From Asterias rubens (lineage: Eukaryota; Echinodermata; Asteroidea; Forcipulatida; Asteriidae): a DNA stretch of 64,000 bases. A model generated the notes under the pieces. It saw only the letters and a program-made list of their open reading frames with translations, made no database searches and was not told where the DNA came from. The first letter of the stretch is position 1. Every line of letters starts with the position of its first letter. Location of the stretch: NCBI RefSeq assembly GCF_902459465.1, contig NC_047068.1:16453195-16517194 (forward strand), read 5' to 3'. This document shows, piece after piece, positions 25,553-37,972 of the stretch. A program made the translations under genes and the position numbers.

Positions 25553-25744
25553 AGGCCCAATCATAAAGCCTCTGCCTGTAAGCACAAAAAATCTTTCTGA
25601 GCAGGGAATAGTATCGCTAAGCAGAAACAGGGAACCAGTCAAAATTGCATTTGCATTATTGTGGCTGGTGCCCTACTCAAATTTTGCTTACAAAGAAATT
25701 TGTTAAGCAATATTTCCTGCTTAACAGTTTATGAAATTGGGCCA
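25553..25744. mobile_element. Palindromic MITE (GGCCCAAT family)
   Basis: It runs from AGGCCCAATCATAAAG to TTTATGAAATTGGGCCAT, with GCTAAGCAGAAA and TTAAGCAATATTTCCTGC inside. It is the same family as 1406-1603. Confidence 0.7.
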
Positions 25745-25998
25745 TGCTGATTAATAGCCACCACAACCAATTCGGAAACGACCAATCAGAAGCTAAAGCT
25801 GCATACATGTACATGTCACAGGTCTCGTATCACAATGCAATGCATTATATGTCATTTCCATTGTTTTGTTGAGAATACAAATCTGGTATTATTTTTTTTT
25901 TCTATGTACAATTTACAAAATGAATGGTTTAACAAAATAAAATGGTACAGGACTTTTTAAAAGGAACAGTTTGTGATGTCATTTTATATACAAAGAAG

Positions 25999-26363
25999 TT
26001 AAAGGCAGTGGACACTATTGGTAATTACTCAAAATAATTATGAGAATAAAACCTTAATTGGTAACAAGTAATGGGGAGAGGTTGATAGTATCAAACATTG
26101 TGAGAAACGGCTCCCTCTGAAGGAATTTTCCACGAATTTGATTTCGAGACCTCAGATTTAGAACTTGAGGTCTCGAAATCAACCATCTATAAACGTACAC
26201 AACTTCGTGTCACAAGGGTGTTTTTTCTTTCATTATTATCTCGCAAGTTCGATGACCGATTGAGCTCAAATTTTCACAGGTTTGTTATTTTATGCATATG
26301 TTAAGATACACCAACTGTGAAGGCTAGTCTTTGCCAATTACCAATAGTGTCCGCTGCCTTTAA
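25999..26363. mobile_element. TTAA-flanked MITE, intact copy, opposite orientation
   Basis: Both TTAA edges and the inverted ends are present (AAAGGCAGTGGACACTATTG and CCAATAGTGTCCGCTGCC). The interior is the reverse complement of the 24684-25070 copy, including the CGAGACCTCAGATTTAGAAC hairpin arm. Confidence 0.88.
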
Positions 26364-27603
26364 CCAGGGGTCTGTTGTGCTTTCTCCCTAACTACCATGA
26401 TATTATGTGGACACACCTGATGAGCCTTTTTACCTCATTTCATATAATTCACATGAAAGCAAATGAAAGGGGAATTTCTTGTTGCCTTTAATGGACTCAC
26501 AATTCTTTGACACCTTAAAAAAAAAGTGTGTTCCAGGATTGTGAAATAGCCTACTGATGACAACACTTTTGCTGAAAATACTCATGCTATGTTCAGACAT
26601 GTGAATTTGTAAGCCCATTTGGAAAATAGCTATGGTAATATGACCGATTGTACTAAAAAAGCTAGAGTTCTCCATTCGAAAAGAACTCATTTATGTTTCT
26701 TAATATGTACCGAGAAACCAATGATCATATGAAAAACAGCAGGAATCAGGAACATAATGGGGTGTGCACATAGTCTTGACAGACAATGTGACCCTCCTTT
26801 GACCAAAGAAAACACTTCAACTGCCATTTTGGGAACATCGATCTCACAGGTTTCCATGGCAACCTCAGCCATCTGATGAATGAGTTGCACATTTTGATCC
26901 ACCCCACCCTTCATTGACATATGTATAGGTGTGCACTGCATGGTGTAGCATTGTATTCTTACAGCTATGTATTAGCATAGAGCTATAGGACCCAGTAGTC
27001 GTGTTAAGCCACTTTTGTTTATTTATTAGTAGCGGTCCCTTGCTTTAATTGAGCATAGACTGTCCAAGGTTTCCAGTGAAATCAATTCAAATCTTTTATG
27101 AACAGTATGTAAACGTTGCTATCCTTTCACACGGGGTGCATTTTGCAACCATGCTAAAATTAAGCAAGGGGACACTTGCTTAGTAAAGTTACTGTCATGT
27201 GAAAAGGGCTTTATTATTAGTCATGTTTGTTTATTTGGCAGCAGGAGAGCTTTCAGTGTGCTTGTGGGGTTAGAGCACTGTACCCTGTGTTCTAACACTA
27301 CTATAGAGGGAATCTCCCCAAGGATCATGACCCTAACAATGAGTCACCTTAAGGAATTTTGTTGGAGGGTTATTATTAGGTTATCACCTAAAATATGTTT
27401 GTTGACTTGTGACCACAATTGGATCATGGAGAGTGTGCTTTAATCAGGCATGTAGTAAGGTGATCAAAAGTGGGGCAGCCACTTGTTACAATCCCTGTCT
27501 CAGCAGTCAATTACTATAGTCTGCACACTAGCTTGAGGGGATGACTTATTATCATCATCAACTGTGGCAGTGGTTAATCATCCTTCAACTGTGGCAGTGG
27601 TTT

Positions 27604-27622
27604 GGGGGGGGGGGGGGGGGGG
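27604..27622 (+). repeat. Poly-G run
   Basis: Nineteen uninterrupted G follow an imperfect duplication of CAACTGTGGCAGTGGTT. The exact length may be unreliable. Confidence 0.8.
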
Positions 27623-28659
27623 TTCACTCTTCCCAAGAAAAATGTACTTTTATCAAGTTCTACTTGTTGGTATACACCCTTATGTTAAGTGTCACTCTTT
27701 CAGCTTTTTGCTTTGCTTAACTTTTTAAAATTATACAATGTATTCTTTATTTACTTGTTGACAAAAGTTATGTTCATTGAATTTCTATTTTGGGAGGGGA
27801 TGTCTACATAGGAAAAGTGAATCCACCCTTTGAATATGCAACATATCTATGACATCATTCAGCAATGGTTTTGATTAGCATGGAAACCACATTCCACAAA
27901 ACCACAATATGTCATCACTTTCTAATAATAATAATATCGAAGTTTTATAAAGCGCACGTATCTACCAAACAAGGTACTCAAGGCGCTGAGTAAATACAAA
28001 CTTTCAGAAAGATAGGTTATTGCAGCGATGAATTTTGAGACCAATTTTGAGACCAATTAGTTAGCACCTTTATAATGGTTCTACTGAGCAGTCAACTTCC
28101 TGTAGAAGTTTTTCATTTTTTAGAAAAAAAATCCAATCATTCCATGCACACTTTACACAAGAAATCCTTTCAAGAAATGGTTTACTCAATAATATTCATC
28201 TTTAGATGCAAATATTACATCAATATAAATTGTTAGCAGTACCAGGACTCGATTTTGGGGTAAAATTCCACAAGACCGCTAGGCTTGGAGATAAACATTT
28301 TAACTGGACCAGAATTGATTTGACAAGACCAGAATACAAATGAGTAAGAACTTTCTACAAATAACAACAGGTAATCTCTGTTCAGACTGTTGCTGGGGAC
28401 ACAGGCCTGCTGCAATCCATTGGACTTTCAGTACATTCCGATAGAATCGTTGTGCTGAAGTACTCGAGAATAATCCTATACAAGTGAATACGCGCATTAG
28501 TATTGGTCCAACGGAACAGTCAATGTGCATGCGCTGGAATACTAATCCCTAATCCTGATGCAGATATTTAACTTTAAAGAAATTAAAGTAAAACAAATAA
28601 ATCAAACCAAATCAGCAGTCTGTCTTAACATTAACAGTAATAGCTAGTTCTTACAATAA

Positions 28660-28965
28660 AGTATCAATGAGCTTTACTTGAGTGCCCTGGTCATTGGGCT
28701 AATTAATATTCCTTTTGAATCGTTCTCAGCTCCTTGGAGAGAATACAGCCTGTGGTGCTCCAGTGGCTTTTCAAACACAGTATCAACCCTCTACCCTCCC
28801 GCGTACCCATTTATACCCCTGGGTGGGTGAAGAGATGATGTACAGTAAAGCATCTTGCTCAAGAACCAGGTGTCATGATCAGGATTCGAACCCACACTTC
28901 GATGACTAAACCACCAGAACTTGAATTCAATGCTCTAAAACACACAGCCATGACACCCCCTTACT
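28660..28965 (-). mobile_element. tRNA-derived SINE, near-complete reverse copy
   Basis: On the minus strand it runs from the head with GTGGGTTCGAATCCTGATCA, through CTGGTTCTTGAGCAAG, GGTATAAATGGGTACGCGGG and AGGAGCTGAGAACGATTC, to GCCCAATGACCAGGGCACTC. It lies just past the ATPAF2 stop codon and may be part of its 3' UTR. Confidence 0.7.
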
Positions 28966-29002
28966 GTCCAAAGTCACATCCATGTCATTACAATGTCCAA
29001 TG

Positions 29003-32000
29003 TTATTGAATTGGTTGTTTCTGTTTTATGACACAAGACTGTGTGACTAGATGTGTGAAGAGAGCTGCTGCAGCGACCCTGGCCTTGGTGTCTGCCATCT
29101 CAGTATCGTGAGCCCATTCAACACTGCCCCACCTTGCAATCTGATGAGAACAAAGAAAGTGGTATTTGAAGCTTTGCATGGTGTGGAAAATAAGATAAGA
29201 ATTACTTATCCAGACCTGACACTTCTTGGGGGCAACAAAGAAAAATAATTGCCTATGCCCCCTTGTCATTAATAATAATGCCTCGGCAACATACCTTGGC
29301 TCATTTTCATGGCTCTGCTTCCCGTAAGCAAAGAAATCAGCGCTTACTGAAGCAGGGAATTCCACCCTTATCTCTAGCTTATTTCACAGATTAGCAGGGA
29401 ATTTTTGCTTGTGTACATGTACATGTACGTGCATACTCCACATTTCTAGGCATTCCTCGCTTACACAGCTAGCGCAGAAATTCGGCGCTCGACAGTGAAC
29501 AGAGAATGGTGATCGTAAGCACAGAATGCGGTGGAAAGCAGAGCCGTGAAATTGGGCCCTCCTTTGGGGCGGGTAGGGAGGCAGGAGAGCGAGAGGGGGT
29601 ACTGGGTTAGCGAGAAAGAGGACCTGGGAGTTGGTGGAGGTTTTAAATTGTAATTATTTTACCTGAAACTCGGTCTCTAACAATGAGAGGTGAACAGCCT
29701 CCTCAACAGTGAGTCTCCTATCCATAAGGGCAAAGGTCAACACCAGGGATTTCAGGCAACCAATTGCATTCTCATAACCTATAAATAAAGCAATATGAGA
29801 GAGCAAGTCATTAAAACCAGCCTCTGCTGAATTCTGTTTACAATTAAGCAAATATCTACCAGTGAGCCCACGTCCATAATCACCATTGACCTTGCATCAT
29901 GGTTCTGAAGATTCACAAGTATGTCCTTATACTTGCGGATAAGGATCTGGAAGCAGTCTAAGGTTTTTGCAACAAAAGTCAACTGCAGAGGGCGCTACTC
30001 TAATAAAATGTGTATACTACACATAGGTAATCCACCACAGAATAACTGCATATAAATCAGAATAACTTGAACTGTTCAATAGGCTCCATATCCCAAAATG
30101 GAATAGTCCAGATGTTTCCATTAAAAACAATTCTATAAGGGCACCCACCATTTGTCTGAAACATTATTTGTATGTAGAGTTTGAACCGCACTATTTATTG
30201 GAAAATTGTCTTGCTATTAAGAGAGAAACAAATGAGAAAACAAGTTAAAGATCTACACCCACCTACAAGTGCCCAGTCTGAGTGAGTCTCCAGATGATGT
30301 CCAAGGATTTCTTTTGTTTCTTCAGGTATTACAGGCCCTGTGATAGAGGTTGACGACCCGACATCAACCTTGTACCTCTCGTTGATCCAGTCCAATTGGG
30401 GATCCCACTCATTTTGTTGAAGGGAAACCAGTTCTGGCGGATCTTCTAGTCTGTAACTGTGCGAGACAGATAATACTGTTCTCATAATAATAATTCATTA
30501 ATAATTAATCTGAGGGCTAATCATCCTTACTCGCAGCTAAGAGCTCAATTGCGAAGGACGCGGCTACAATGCGTTCAAGGCAGCCATGCAAGAGCCTTTG
30601 GCTGCCAGCCACATCAACCCATTATGACCATAGAGCACAGCCAAGATCGAAAGTGTTTGATTTTTCCTGAGGAAGGAAAAACATATGGTCTGGAAATTAC
30701 TTCTTCCTCAAAAACTGCTTTACTTCAGAGGGAGCTGTTTCTCACAATGTTTTGTACTATTAGCAGCTCTCCATTACTCGTTACCAAGTAATTTTTATAC
30801 TCAAAAAGTAAGTTTTTATGCTAAAAATTACTTTGAGTAATTACCAAGTGTCCACTGCCTTAAAATGATTGGAAATTTACGCACTACCAGACACACAGGG
30901 GTGAACCCCTTCTCTCAGCGAAGTGTGTACTGGGGTCTTTTATGTGCGCAAAACCTAATGTGTCCGTCCGATCCTAAGGACAAAGAAGTTATGGCTTAAA
31001 GCCTTACCATATTGTATCCGTGTCTATAAAGTGTAGAATACCTCTTATGACCTGTTGTTTATTTCTGAGGGATGGGTTGTCTAATGCTGTGTTGCATAGT
31101 GAAGTCTGTAAAAAATCAAATGACAAAATCAAACAAAGAATGTGCAGTTGCAATGTGAGACTTTGCAATGTTACTTAGGGGACATTTGGTATACACTATG
31201 TTAACAAATCTTTTACATTCTTTTACATCATTGGTTTGACCCACCCCCACTACAAATTTTTTATTTTTAAATACTGAATGGCTTCATAATATAATTCATA
31301 CACTAAAGAATATTGAATGCCTCGAATTAACAGGATATTTTAGATCAAAGGTCTCCAACATTTGTGTCAATGGCTTTTCCTTTGTAGTATAATCAGAAAT
31401 GAAATTGATGGTTTCGGTCAGCTGGTTACTTTTTCTTCTTCTGTATCAGTTGTTAGTGTATTTTATGTTTTAAATAAAAGCTGAATGAATAATGTATCTG
31501 ACAGTAAAGTTTCTCAGATTTCTATTTTGGGGAATAAAAAATTACATTTGACCACAATCACATAACTTCAAAGTGAAATGACACTCAAAATGCTTTACTA
31601 TCAAAAGCTGCTGTACTTCGCACCAAGTAATTATTTGATTTCCATTAAGTTTAAAGGCAGTGGACACTGTTGGCAACTACCAATAGTGTCCAGTGTCTTT
31701 AAGACTGATTCCCAAATGTATACCTTCCTTTGCTCTATGCTATACATGTATTGCTTTACAAGTAAGTAATGTAATGGAAATTGCAAATAGTTTTTATTTA
31801 CCAGATGCATTGTGTGTTGCCTTATGATGTCTGTTTGGTTATCCCATTCCGTTGCTACGGCAATAGCCATTGGCTCGCTGGGTACTGTAAATAGCTGACC
31901 ATTAGGCGTCTTGAGTTTCCTCCGGTCCAAGTTAATTTCAAAGGTCTTCCCTGATTGGGTGATGCTGACATTCTTGTAAAATCGTTTCTTTTCTGTTGAA

Positions 32001-33391
32001 AATAAATTGAGAAGGTGAAGGGACAGACTGCAGTGACTTACTCTAGTCTAGAACTATATGAGGATTGTTCCGCTGTGGGGACGATAGCAGAATAAGCCTC
32101 ATACATAATGTAGTTCTAGGAGTAGTAGTGACTGCTCTTACAAAGGTCACTAACGTGATTTGCTTCTCTTAAAGTAAATATTGGACTCTCTTCTAGCAAC
32201 CTGCAGTTAATATGCTATTATAACTGGCCTTTCTTTACAGAAATCCTTCCCCGATCTTGAACTCTTGGTGGCAGCAGTCACTGTGGTGGTACCTGGGGTT
32301 GTACTGCGCTGCCTAATAGACCTTTCTTTTGCAACGTCACAGCCCAAGTTTTTGCCAACGCAGATTGGAAAACTATGGAAAGCCGTAAGTGCAAATCAAG
32401 AAAAGATCGCTGTTTTTGGTACCAATGTAACCAAATTTGTTGATTTTGTTTAAAATAAAACAACTAATTATAAGACGTATTTTGTTTAATTGAAAGTTTG
32501 CAGAAAGTGGTGAATTTTGTTAAAACATCTGTTAATACGATTGAATGATTTACTAACATTCGGCCGACCATGCCAACCAAGGCGGTTTGTTTATCAACAA
32601 AAGAAAGGTCTATAGCGAGGGGTTTAGGGATTGGGCTACACGGCCACCATCTAATCAGTCATGGGTTATTGGACCTTTACTTCAGTGCAGTGAGCAATCA
32701 TTGGGTTTAGGTTTTGAATCGCGTAGCTGTAGGTAGGGCATTTAAACGGATTACTGCAGGCACTGTCAAGCAAACCAATCACTTCGTCCCTTCAAGTACA
32801 AAAGTACAATCGATCTACATATCCATATGCCATATTTTGTTATTATTTGATGCAGTGCTACGACTAATTTAATTGCCCAAAATGACGGGTAGCCCTTGTG
32901 CCGCGTGGCAGGGCGCCAGTCTTTGTTGCACAGCGTTGTGTACAAACAATGGAGGGGTCCAACCTGGGCTTTCAGTTAAAGCAAAACATTTATGAAAAGA
33001 TATACAAATATTTTCATTATCATAACATGAAAAGAATATCTTAAATTATGACCAGATGAAAACAAAAACAAGATGATTTTGATATTTTTTGACTTGAAGA
33101 TGTACTAAAAATTTTAGTAAAATTAAAAATGTTTTTAAAATATTATTACAAAGCAAAGTTAGTCAAATTTCAATCAGGTTATGAATATGATTATGATTAT
33201 GTAAACAATGTAAACAAAATAATATACAAATCTTGTGATCTAGTTTTTTCTTCTGATGGTTTTCTAATCTTACCTCTGAAACTGGCGGTCGCGTAAAACC
33301 TTGTTGATTTTGAGTTCATCACAACGTTTTGCAGCTGGGTAAACTGAAAAACTCTTCCCAGTTTTTGCCATCTTAATAAGAAACTCGACAT
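29003..33391 (-). CDS. ATPAF2: ATP synthase mitochondrial F1 complex assembly factor 2
   Basis: ATPAF2 (yeast Atp12) is a mitochondrial matrix chaperone that binds the F1 alpha subunit during ATP synthase assembly. Six exons join in phase: 33391-33274, 31992-31802, 31105-31008, 30456-30263, 29778-29663 and 29140-29003 (TAA). They encode 284 residues, against about 289 in human. Exon 1 is a basic, acid-free presequence (SSFLLRWQKLGRVFQF, then STRFYATASF), as expected for matrix import. Conserved stretches follow: RFYKNVSITQSGKTFEINLD, RRKLKTPNGQLFTVPSEP, AVATEWDNQTD, SLCNTALDNP, FIDTDTICYRLEDP, NEWDPQLDWINERY, LMDRRLTVEEAVHLSLLE and WGSVEWAHD. It is divergently transcribed from GID4, with 363 bp between start codons. 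Introns carry a MITE half-copy (30665-30863) and a 52-bp MITE remnant (31651-31702). Confidence 0.96.
29310..29560. repeat. Interspersed repeat in the last ATPAF2 intron
   Basis: It shares AGCAGGGAATT, CTTACACAGCTAGCGCAGAA and the end GTGAAATTGGGCCCT with 18305-18550. It is probably another foldback family: GGCTCTGCTTCCCGTAAGC at the left resembles the inverse of the right edge. Confidence 0.6.
30505..30863. mobile_element. Two interspersed repeats in ATPAF2 intron 3
   Basis: Bases 30505-30665 match 6765-6915. Bases 30665-30863 are the right half of the TTAA MITE family (CTTCAGAGGGAGCTGTTTCT, ending AATTACCAAGTGTCCACTGC). Confidence 0.65.
31651..31702. mobile_element. 52-bp remnant: two MITE ends with no interior
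   Basis: TTAAAGGCAGTGGACACTGT is followed almost at once by ACCAATAGTGTCCAGTGTC and TTTAA. Both terminal repeats and both TTAA edges are kept, and the ~300-bp interior is gone. It lies in ATPAF2 intron 2. Confidence 0.85.
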
Positions 33392-33754
33392 GATTCAGCC
33401 AAAGACTATAGAGTAAACAACTTGTGTAAACAAACTTCCTAATCAGCTGACGGTTTGTTGTGTTTTTGGAAAGTGCGGAAAATCAAAACACAGGAAACAC
33501 ACCCACGTGTGTATATTGTGGTGATCACTGTGGTCAGTCATGTGAGGGCGCTTTCTCGAAGACCTTCCTGAAATTCCTAAGTATCTGTACAAGCTACAAT
33601 CTGATTGGCAAATATGTTCGCACAAGTGCTACGTCAACCAATCAGATAAAGGTTTGCAGAAATCTATCTGTCATCCATGGGGGCTGCCATATTGAATTTA
33701 GGGTGGCTGTCGGTTGCGTAGGGGCACAATCTGGGAGAACATTTCTCAACTAAA
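33392..33754. promoter_or_regulatory. Bidirectional ATPAF2-GID4 promoter
   Basis: These 363 bp separate two divergent start codons. CTGATTGG (33601-33608) and CCAATCAG (33638-33645) form an exact inverted pair of CCAAT boxes 29 bp apart, suited to NF-Y. An E-box CACGTG lies at 33504-33509, and GCTGCCATATTGAATTT with a YY1-like core lies near 33688. No TATA box is obvious. The motifs are seen; promoter function is inferred from gene layout. Confidence 0.75.
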
Positions 33755-36700
33755 ATGCCTGGAATAACGATGTATCCACCGCCCCCTAAGAGCAGCAAAC
33801 AGCAGGGTGTTGCACGGTCATTACTCTATAGTGGTTCCAAATTTCAAGGCTTCCAGAAGAGCAAGGGAAATTCTTACGTAGTCGAAGTTGAACTTCAGGT
33901 GAGTCGTCGAATCTCCATTTTTTGCGTTACTTTGAACATCATTATCATCATCATGGCGTGCTACGGATAGGCCTTCCGCCGAATACCGGACACTTCGACA
34001 CCTTGCAAAAACTCGGGACCTTGCAAACATTTTGTGTCTTTGTCAATTAGTTGGTTTTTACTGATTATTTTCATCCCATGGTTTTTTCATTCTTCGAATC
34101 GAAGTTTTATTCGATATATTAATAATTATTAATTATGAAATAATAATTATCTAGTTTAGTCTAGTCTAGTTGTAAACCTCAGCACCTCAGGCTCAACATG
34201 AATCCTTTTTCTGTAAAAATTAAAAAATGAGTGAAAAAATGGTTGTGCCATCTGGAAAGTTATCCCCGGAGACATTTTGTTTGGCCAGTTTTTATGTGGG
34301 GTTTTGTTTGGTTCCTTTTTGTCTATTTAAATCGTTTTTCAGAATCAGTGTAATGTAAATCATAGTTATTAAGTTTTTCTGTTTTGTTTTAGTTTACTGT
34401 CTACGAGCTTTTTATCAATGTTTTGACATGTAAATTTTCCACTTTTATCTTTTGAATGGACAAATATTAAATAAGTTAGTGAATTGAATTCAATTAAAAT
34501 GTACCATGCGGTGGTAAATCAACTATTTTCATCTTGGTGTCAAGTTTGTTTTTTGTCGAGTTGAGGATGCCGAGTTTGTAAAGTGCCGAGGTGGCTTCAT
34601 GATGATGATACAATATAAACATGTTAAAAACATTATCATCATTAGCGCCCAATTACCAAAGGATGCAAGGCGCTAAGCGCTTATAGATATAGATGAAAGG
34701 AAAAACTGAAGTGATGGTGACAACCAGCTACAGATTGGATAGAACAAGTCTGTCTTGACTATTGAGAACCTTTTTGAAGGAAAGAACAGTCTAAAGCATT
34801 TTTGATGGGGACAGGCAGACCATTCCATACCATAGGCGGGAGGCAGCAGTAACTTTATGTTCCTTTTAATATAAGCCTATCCCAGGGCAATATGTGTAAC
34901 AGTATCAGTTACACAGCACTACTTCTGTTTACTTATAATAGAAAAATAACTTGTATTTGCAGCATGTGGATGAAGAAAACAGCTATCTATGTGGATATCT
35001 TAAGATCAGCGGGCTGACCAGCGAGTATCCAGAGTTAGTCACATTCTTTGAAGGAGAGATCATTAGCGACAAACATCCATTCCTCACGAGAAAGTGGGAT
35101 GCTGATGAAGAAGTGGATAGGAAACACTGGGTGAGATTCACAAACATTATGGTGATGATTGAAGGGTTTGGGTACTTTTTGTACGACACAAAACACAAAC
35201 ATCCACAGATTTACATTAAACTTACATGGTTTGAAGATAATGATAGTAGTTAGCAATTTCACTATAATAATTTTAGTCCCAGTGAGACAGAAATGATTTT
35301 ATCATGTTATACGCTTCTTGTGCGATTGACTTCAGTCTTCTGGTCTTGCCAATTCTGGGATCAGGCCCTGTGGTCTTTTGGATTTTGTCCCCAAACTCAA
35401 GCCCTTATGTACCCGAAGAACAGGAATATACACCTGTTCAGGTCTAGTGACAAATAAATTTCTTTGTTATTTTGTAATATTTAACATACTGTATTTTCCT
35501 TCCATTGTTTGCAGGGTCAGTTTTTGTCCTTCTATCAGTACGCCAAAACATTTAATTTAGACACATTTGACTATGAAGCACTCAGGAGTACAGATTACAT
35601 CTTCATGAGGTGGAAAGTGAGTTTGTTTTACTTAACAATTTATATCTTGGAGAATGATGCAGGGCAGAAGATCTACAGGCTTAAAGCCCCTTTTACACGA
35701 GCAATTAAGCAAGGGTCCCTTGCTAAATTGTATGCAGCAAGTTTGTAAAATGTACCGCTTGTGATAACACAACAATTTTGGTAGGGTCGAAGGTCCCTTG
35801 TAATATCTTGTCCAACATTGCTACACAAGTCCATATTTCAAATGAAATATGGCATGCTTTATATCACTGAACTACCTTAGCCAGCAGGACCATGTTCCTT
35901 TAGGTTAATTTTGAATGGTCCTCAGGTCTTTAGACTTTCTCTGAGACATAAACTTGCCATCATTAGACGAAAGACCTGGATATATCTAGTTCATACCTGT
36001 AGTATTCCTGTTGTGATGATATCTGTCAAATGTAAAACCCTGGAAGTTTGAGACGGTTATTCATCTCAACCAAGAAGAGACCACTTCATGGTTGTTTATC
36101 TTTGTACATACACTCACATCCTGTACTGTCTTCTCTTTAAGGAGCGTTTTCTAGTACCAGATCACAAAATAACGGATATCGATGGTGCGTCGTTTGCTGG
36201 CTTCTATTATATTTGCTTCCAGAAATCCACATCTACCGTAGAAGGCTACTACTACCACAGGAGCTCAGAGTGGTAAGTGAAAATGCCCAGATCAAGGTTA
36301 CCAAGATTGCTCTTCTGGTTGAAATGTTTTGTTTATTTGTTTATTTTGTATGAGAGATCGCCTAACATCACAAGGCCAAGGATGGCCTCTTCAAGGCAAG
36401 GGCTGCACTTAACTGATTTGGGTTGTCAGCCCAGATCCAGGCATGATACTTCATGGAATCAACACAGGCATTTGCCTCCATGCTCCCAGGTCATCAATTT
36501 GGTACCCTTGAAATACTCCAGTAGAAAATTACGATTTCCTTTTAGGGTGCCGATGGAGAAAATGCCTTGGTGCCCTTGCCCTTTTAAAATTGAAGCAGAC
36601 AGGCTTGCAAATCAACTACCACCAGGGGAACATTGTCAGCTACTCTTTGGGCTGAATCAGGGTTACCCTTCACAGTCTGTAAGGATGTAGGCAACTGTAT

Positions 36701-37972
36701 CATTGTTACAATCTCAAATCCAAAGGAATAACTTAACAGAAATTAAAGGGAAATACCGCACTTGATTATATGTGAATGGGATTCAAGGTTTAGAACTTAA
36801 AAATATAAGACATTTAATTTAATGTAATAAATACTCAGCGCTTCAAAAATATATGAGCATAAGGGAATGTAGAATTACTTAAATACAAAGAGAAATTTAA
36901 TACACTAAAAATAATTGAATACAATAAAGGGAATTTAAATACAGTGAAAATAGGGGGTGTGGTAACGGAACTCGTGAAATAGGGGAGAAGTTACCTCCGT
37001 TGAAACTCGAAGTTGGGGTTTGAAGTCCTGTCGCTGTTATGCTCCATTCGTGGGCGGATCATTCTCATCAGAGCATTAGCTTTACAAGAAACTGGCCTAT
37101 CAACTCCAAACTTGGTGTGCAGATCGGTCTTGGGATCTTTTAGAATTCTGTTGTATTTGGACTTCCTAGGTCTTAGGTAATTCTGACTAAAAACAAAAAG
37201 AATGTTTTTCTATCGATACCTTGAGATATGACTCAAGGTATTAGCTTTAATTTAGTCTGTGGGTTGGTCTTTTGTTCTCTCAGTCAGAAGCCTGTTGTAT
37301 TTGGACCTCCTGGGTCATACAATGTATGTCAAGTTCATTATTGCTATTGCACAAAAGAATGTTTTCCAATAGGCCATTTGCGAGTTGGCTTTGAATAATG
37401 TCTGGTACAATGACTTGGTTAGTCACAATGTTCATCTTACAATTGAATTCCTCAGACTATAGAGGTAGTTGCTATGTCAAATGGTTCGGGGCAAACCTTT
37501 GCGTAGCAACCTTAAGATGAGCAAGTCCTGGTACCATTGTGCGATGGTGCCACACATCCATTTACCGTCTCTCTGCGCAAAAGCTTGCCCCCTAATCATG
37601 TGATATAGCAACTGTCTCGATGGTCTGAGGAATTTAAATTTAAGCGGTAACTTATGATCAAGCACGCCATTGTACTAGACAATATTAAAATCTAACGCGC
37701 GAATGGCTCATTGATACCTTGACAATTGACTTGGCATAATCAACTCCAAACTTTGTGTACTTCATTTGTTTTAAGAAACATTTTAAGCTTTACTTGTAGT
37801 ACTTCATTTTTTCCAATTAAGATTTTAAGCTTTGTATGGTTAAGAGGTACTAGGTAGTTTGCTGTGGGTGACAAACGGTAACTGTTTCTCGCTCTTGATT
37901 CCTCACAGGTACCAGTCGCTCAACCTTACTCACGTCGAAGAACATAGCGTCCCGATCTACGTGTTCAGGTGA
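33755..37972 (+). CDS. GID4: GID4, substrate receptor of the CTLH/GID E3 ubiquitin ligase
   Basis: GID4 (yeast Vid24) recruits proteins with N-terminal Pro-type degrons to the CTLH ubiquitin ligase. Five exons join in phase: 33755-33898, 34963-35130, 35515-35616, 36142-36272 and 37909-37972 (TGA). They encode 202 residues. The C-terminal beta-barrel is nearly invariant: [99 protein letters not shown], and a C-terminus ending YVFR. Human GID4 is 300 residues because of a long low-complexity N-terminus. Here the protein starts shortly before the PPPP stretch, so either the N-terminus is truly short or an upstream start is missed; 33755 is the first ATG with no upstream in-frame extension. It is head-to-head with ATPAF2. 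Confidence 0.96.
36380..36600. repeat. Interspersed repeat in GID4 intron 4
   Basis: GGCATGATACTTCATGGAA, GAAAATGCCTTGGTGCCCTT and CCAGGTCATCAATTTGGTACC match 41463-41620 and, in part, 12578-12670 and 23575-23760. Confidence 0.6.
37371..37710. mobile_element. MITE, TTTGCGAGTT family, copy 2
   Basis: The left end AGGCCATTTGCGAGTTGGCT and TGTCTGGTACAATGACTTGG are answered at the right by CATTGTACTAGACAATATT and CGCGCGAATGGCT, an imperfect inverted terminal repeat of about 50 bp. It lies in GID4 intron 4. Confidence 0.75.

Larger units (their letters stand above)
16437..29002. other. Gene-poor interval between the G-alpha gene and ATPAF2
   Basis: No exon could be supported on either strand. 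The interval starts with the likely 3' UTR of the G-alpha gene. It then holds scattered repeats, AT-rich spacers, TACATG-type simple repeats, a poly-G run at 27604-27622, and LINE/SINE-like fragments near 27.92-28.33 kb (AAGTTTTATAAAGCGCACGT). ATPAF2 enters from the right. Confidence 0.7.

Noticed and set aside
26687-26941. 84-codon frame on the minus strand (LIHQMAEVAMETCEIDVP)
   Set aside because: It has somewhat protein-like composition but no splice sites, no partner exons and no recognisable domain. It may be an old repeat fragment.
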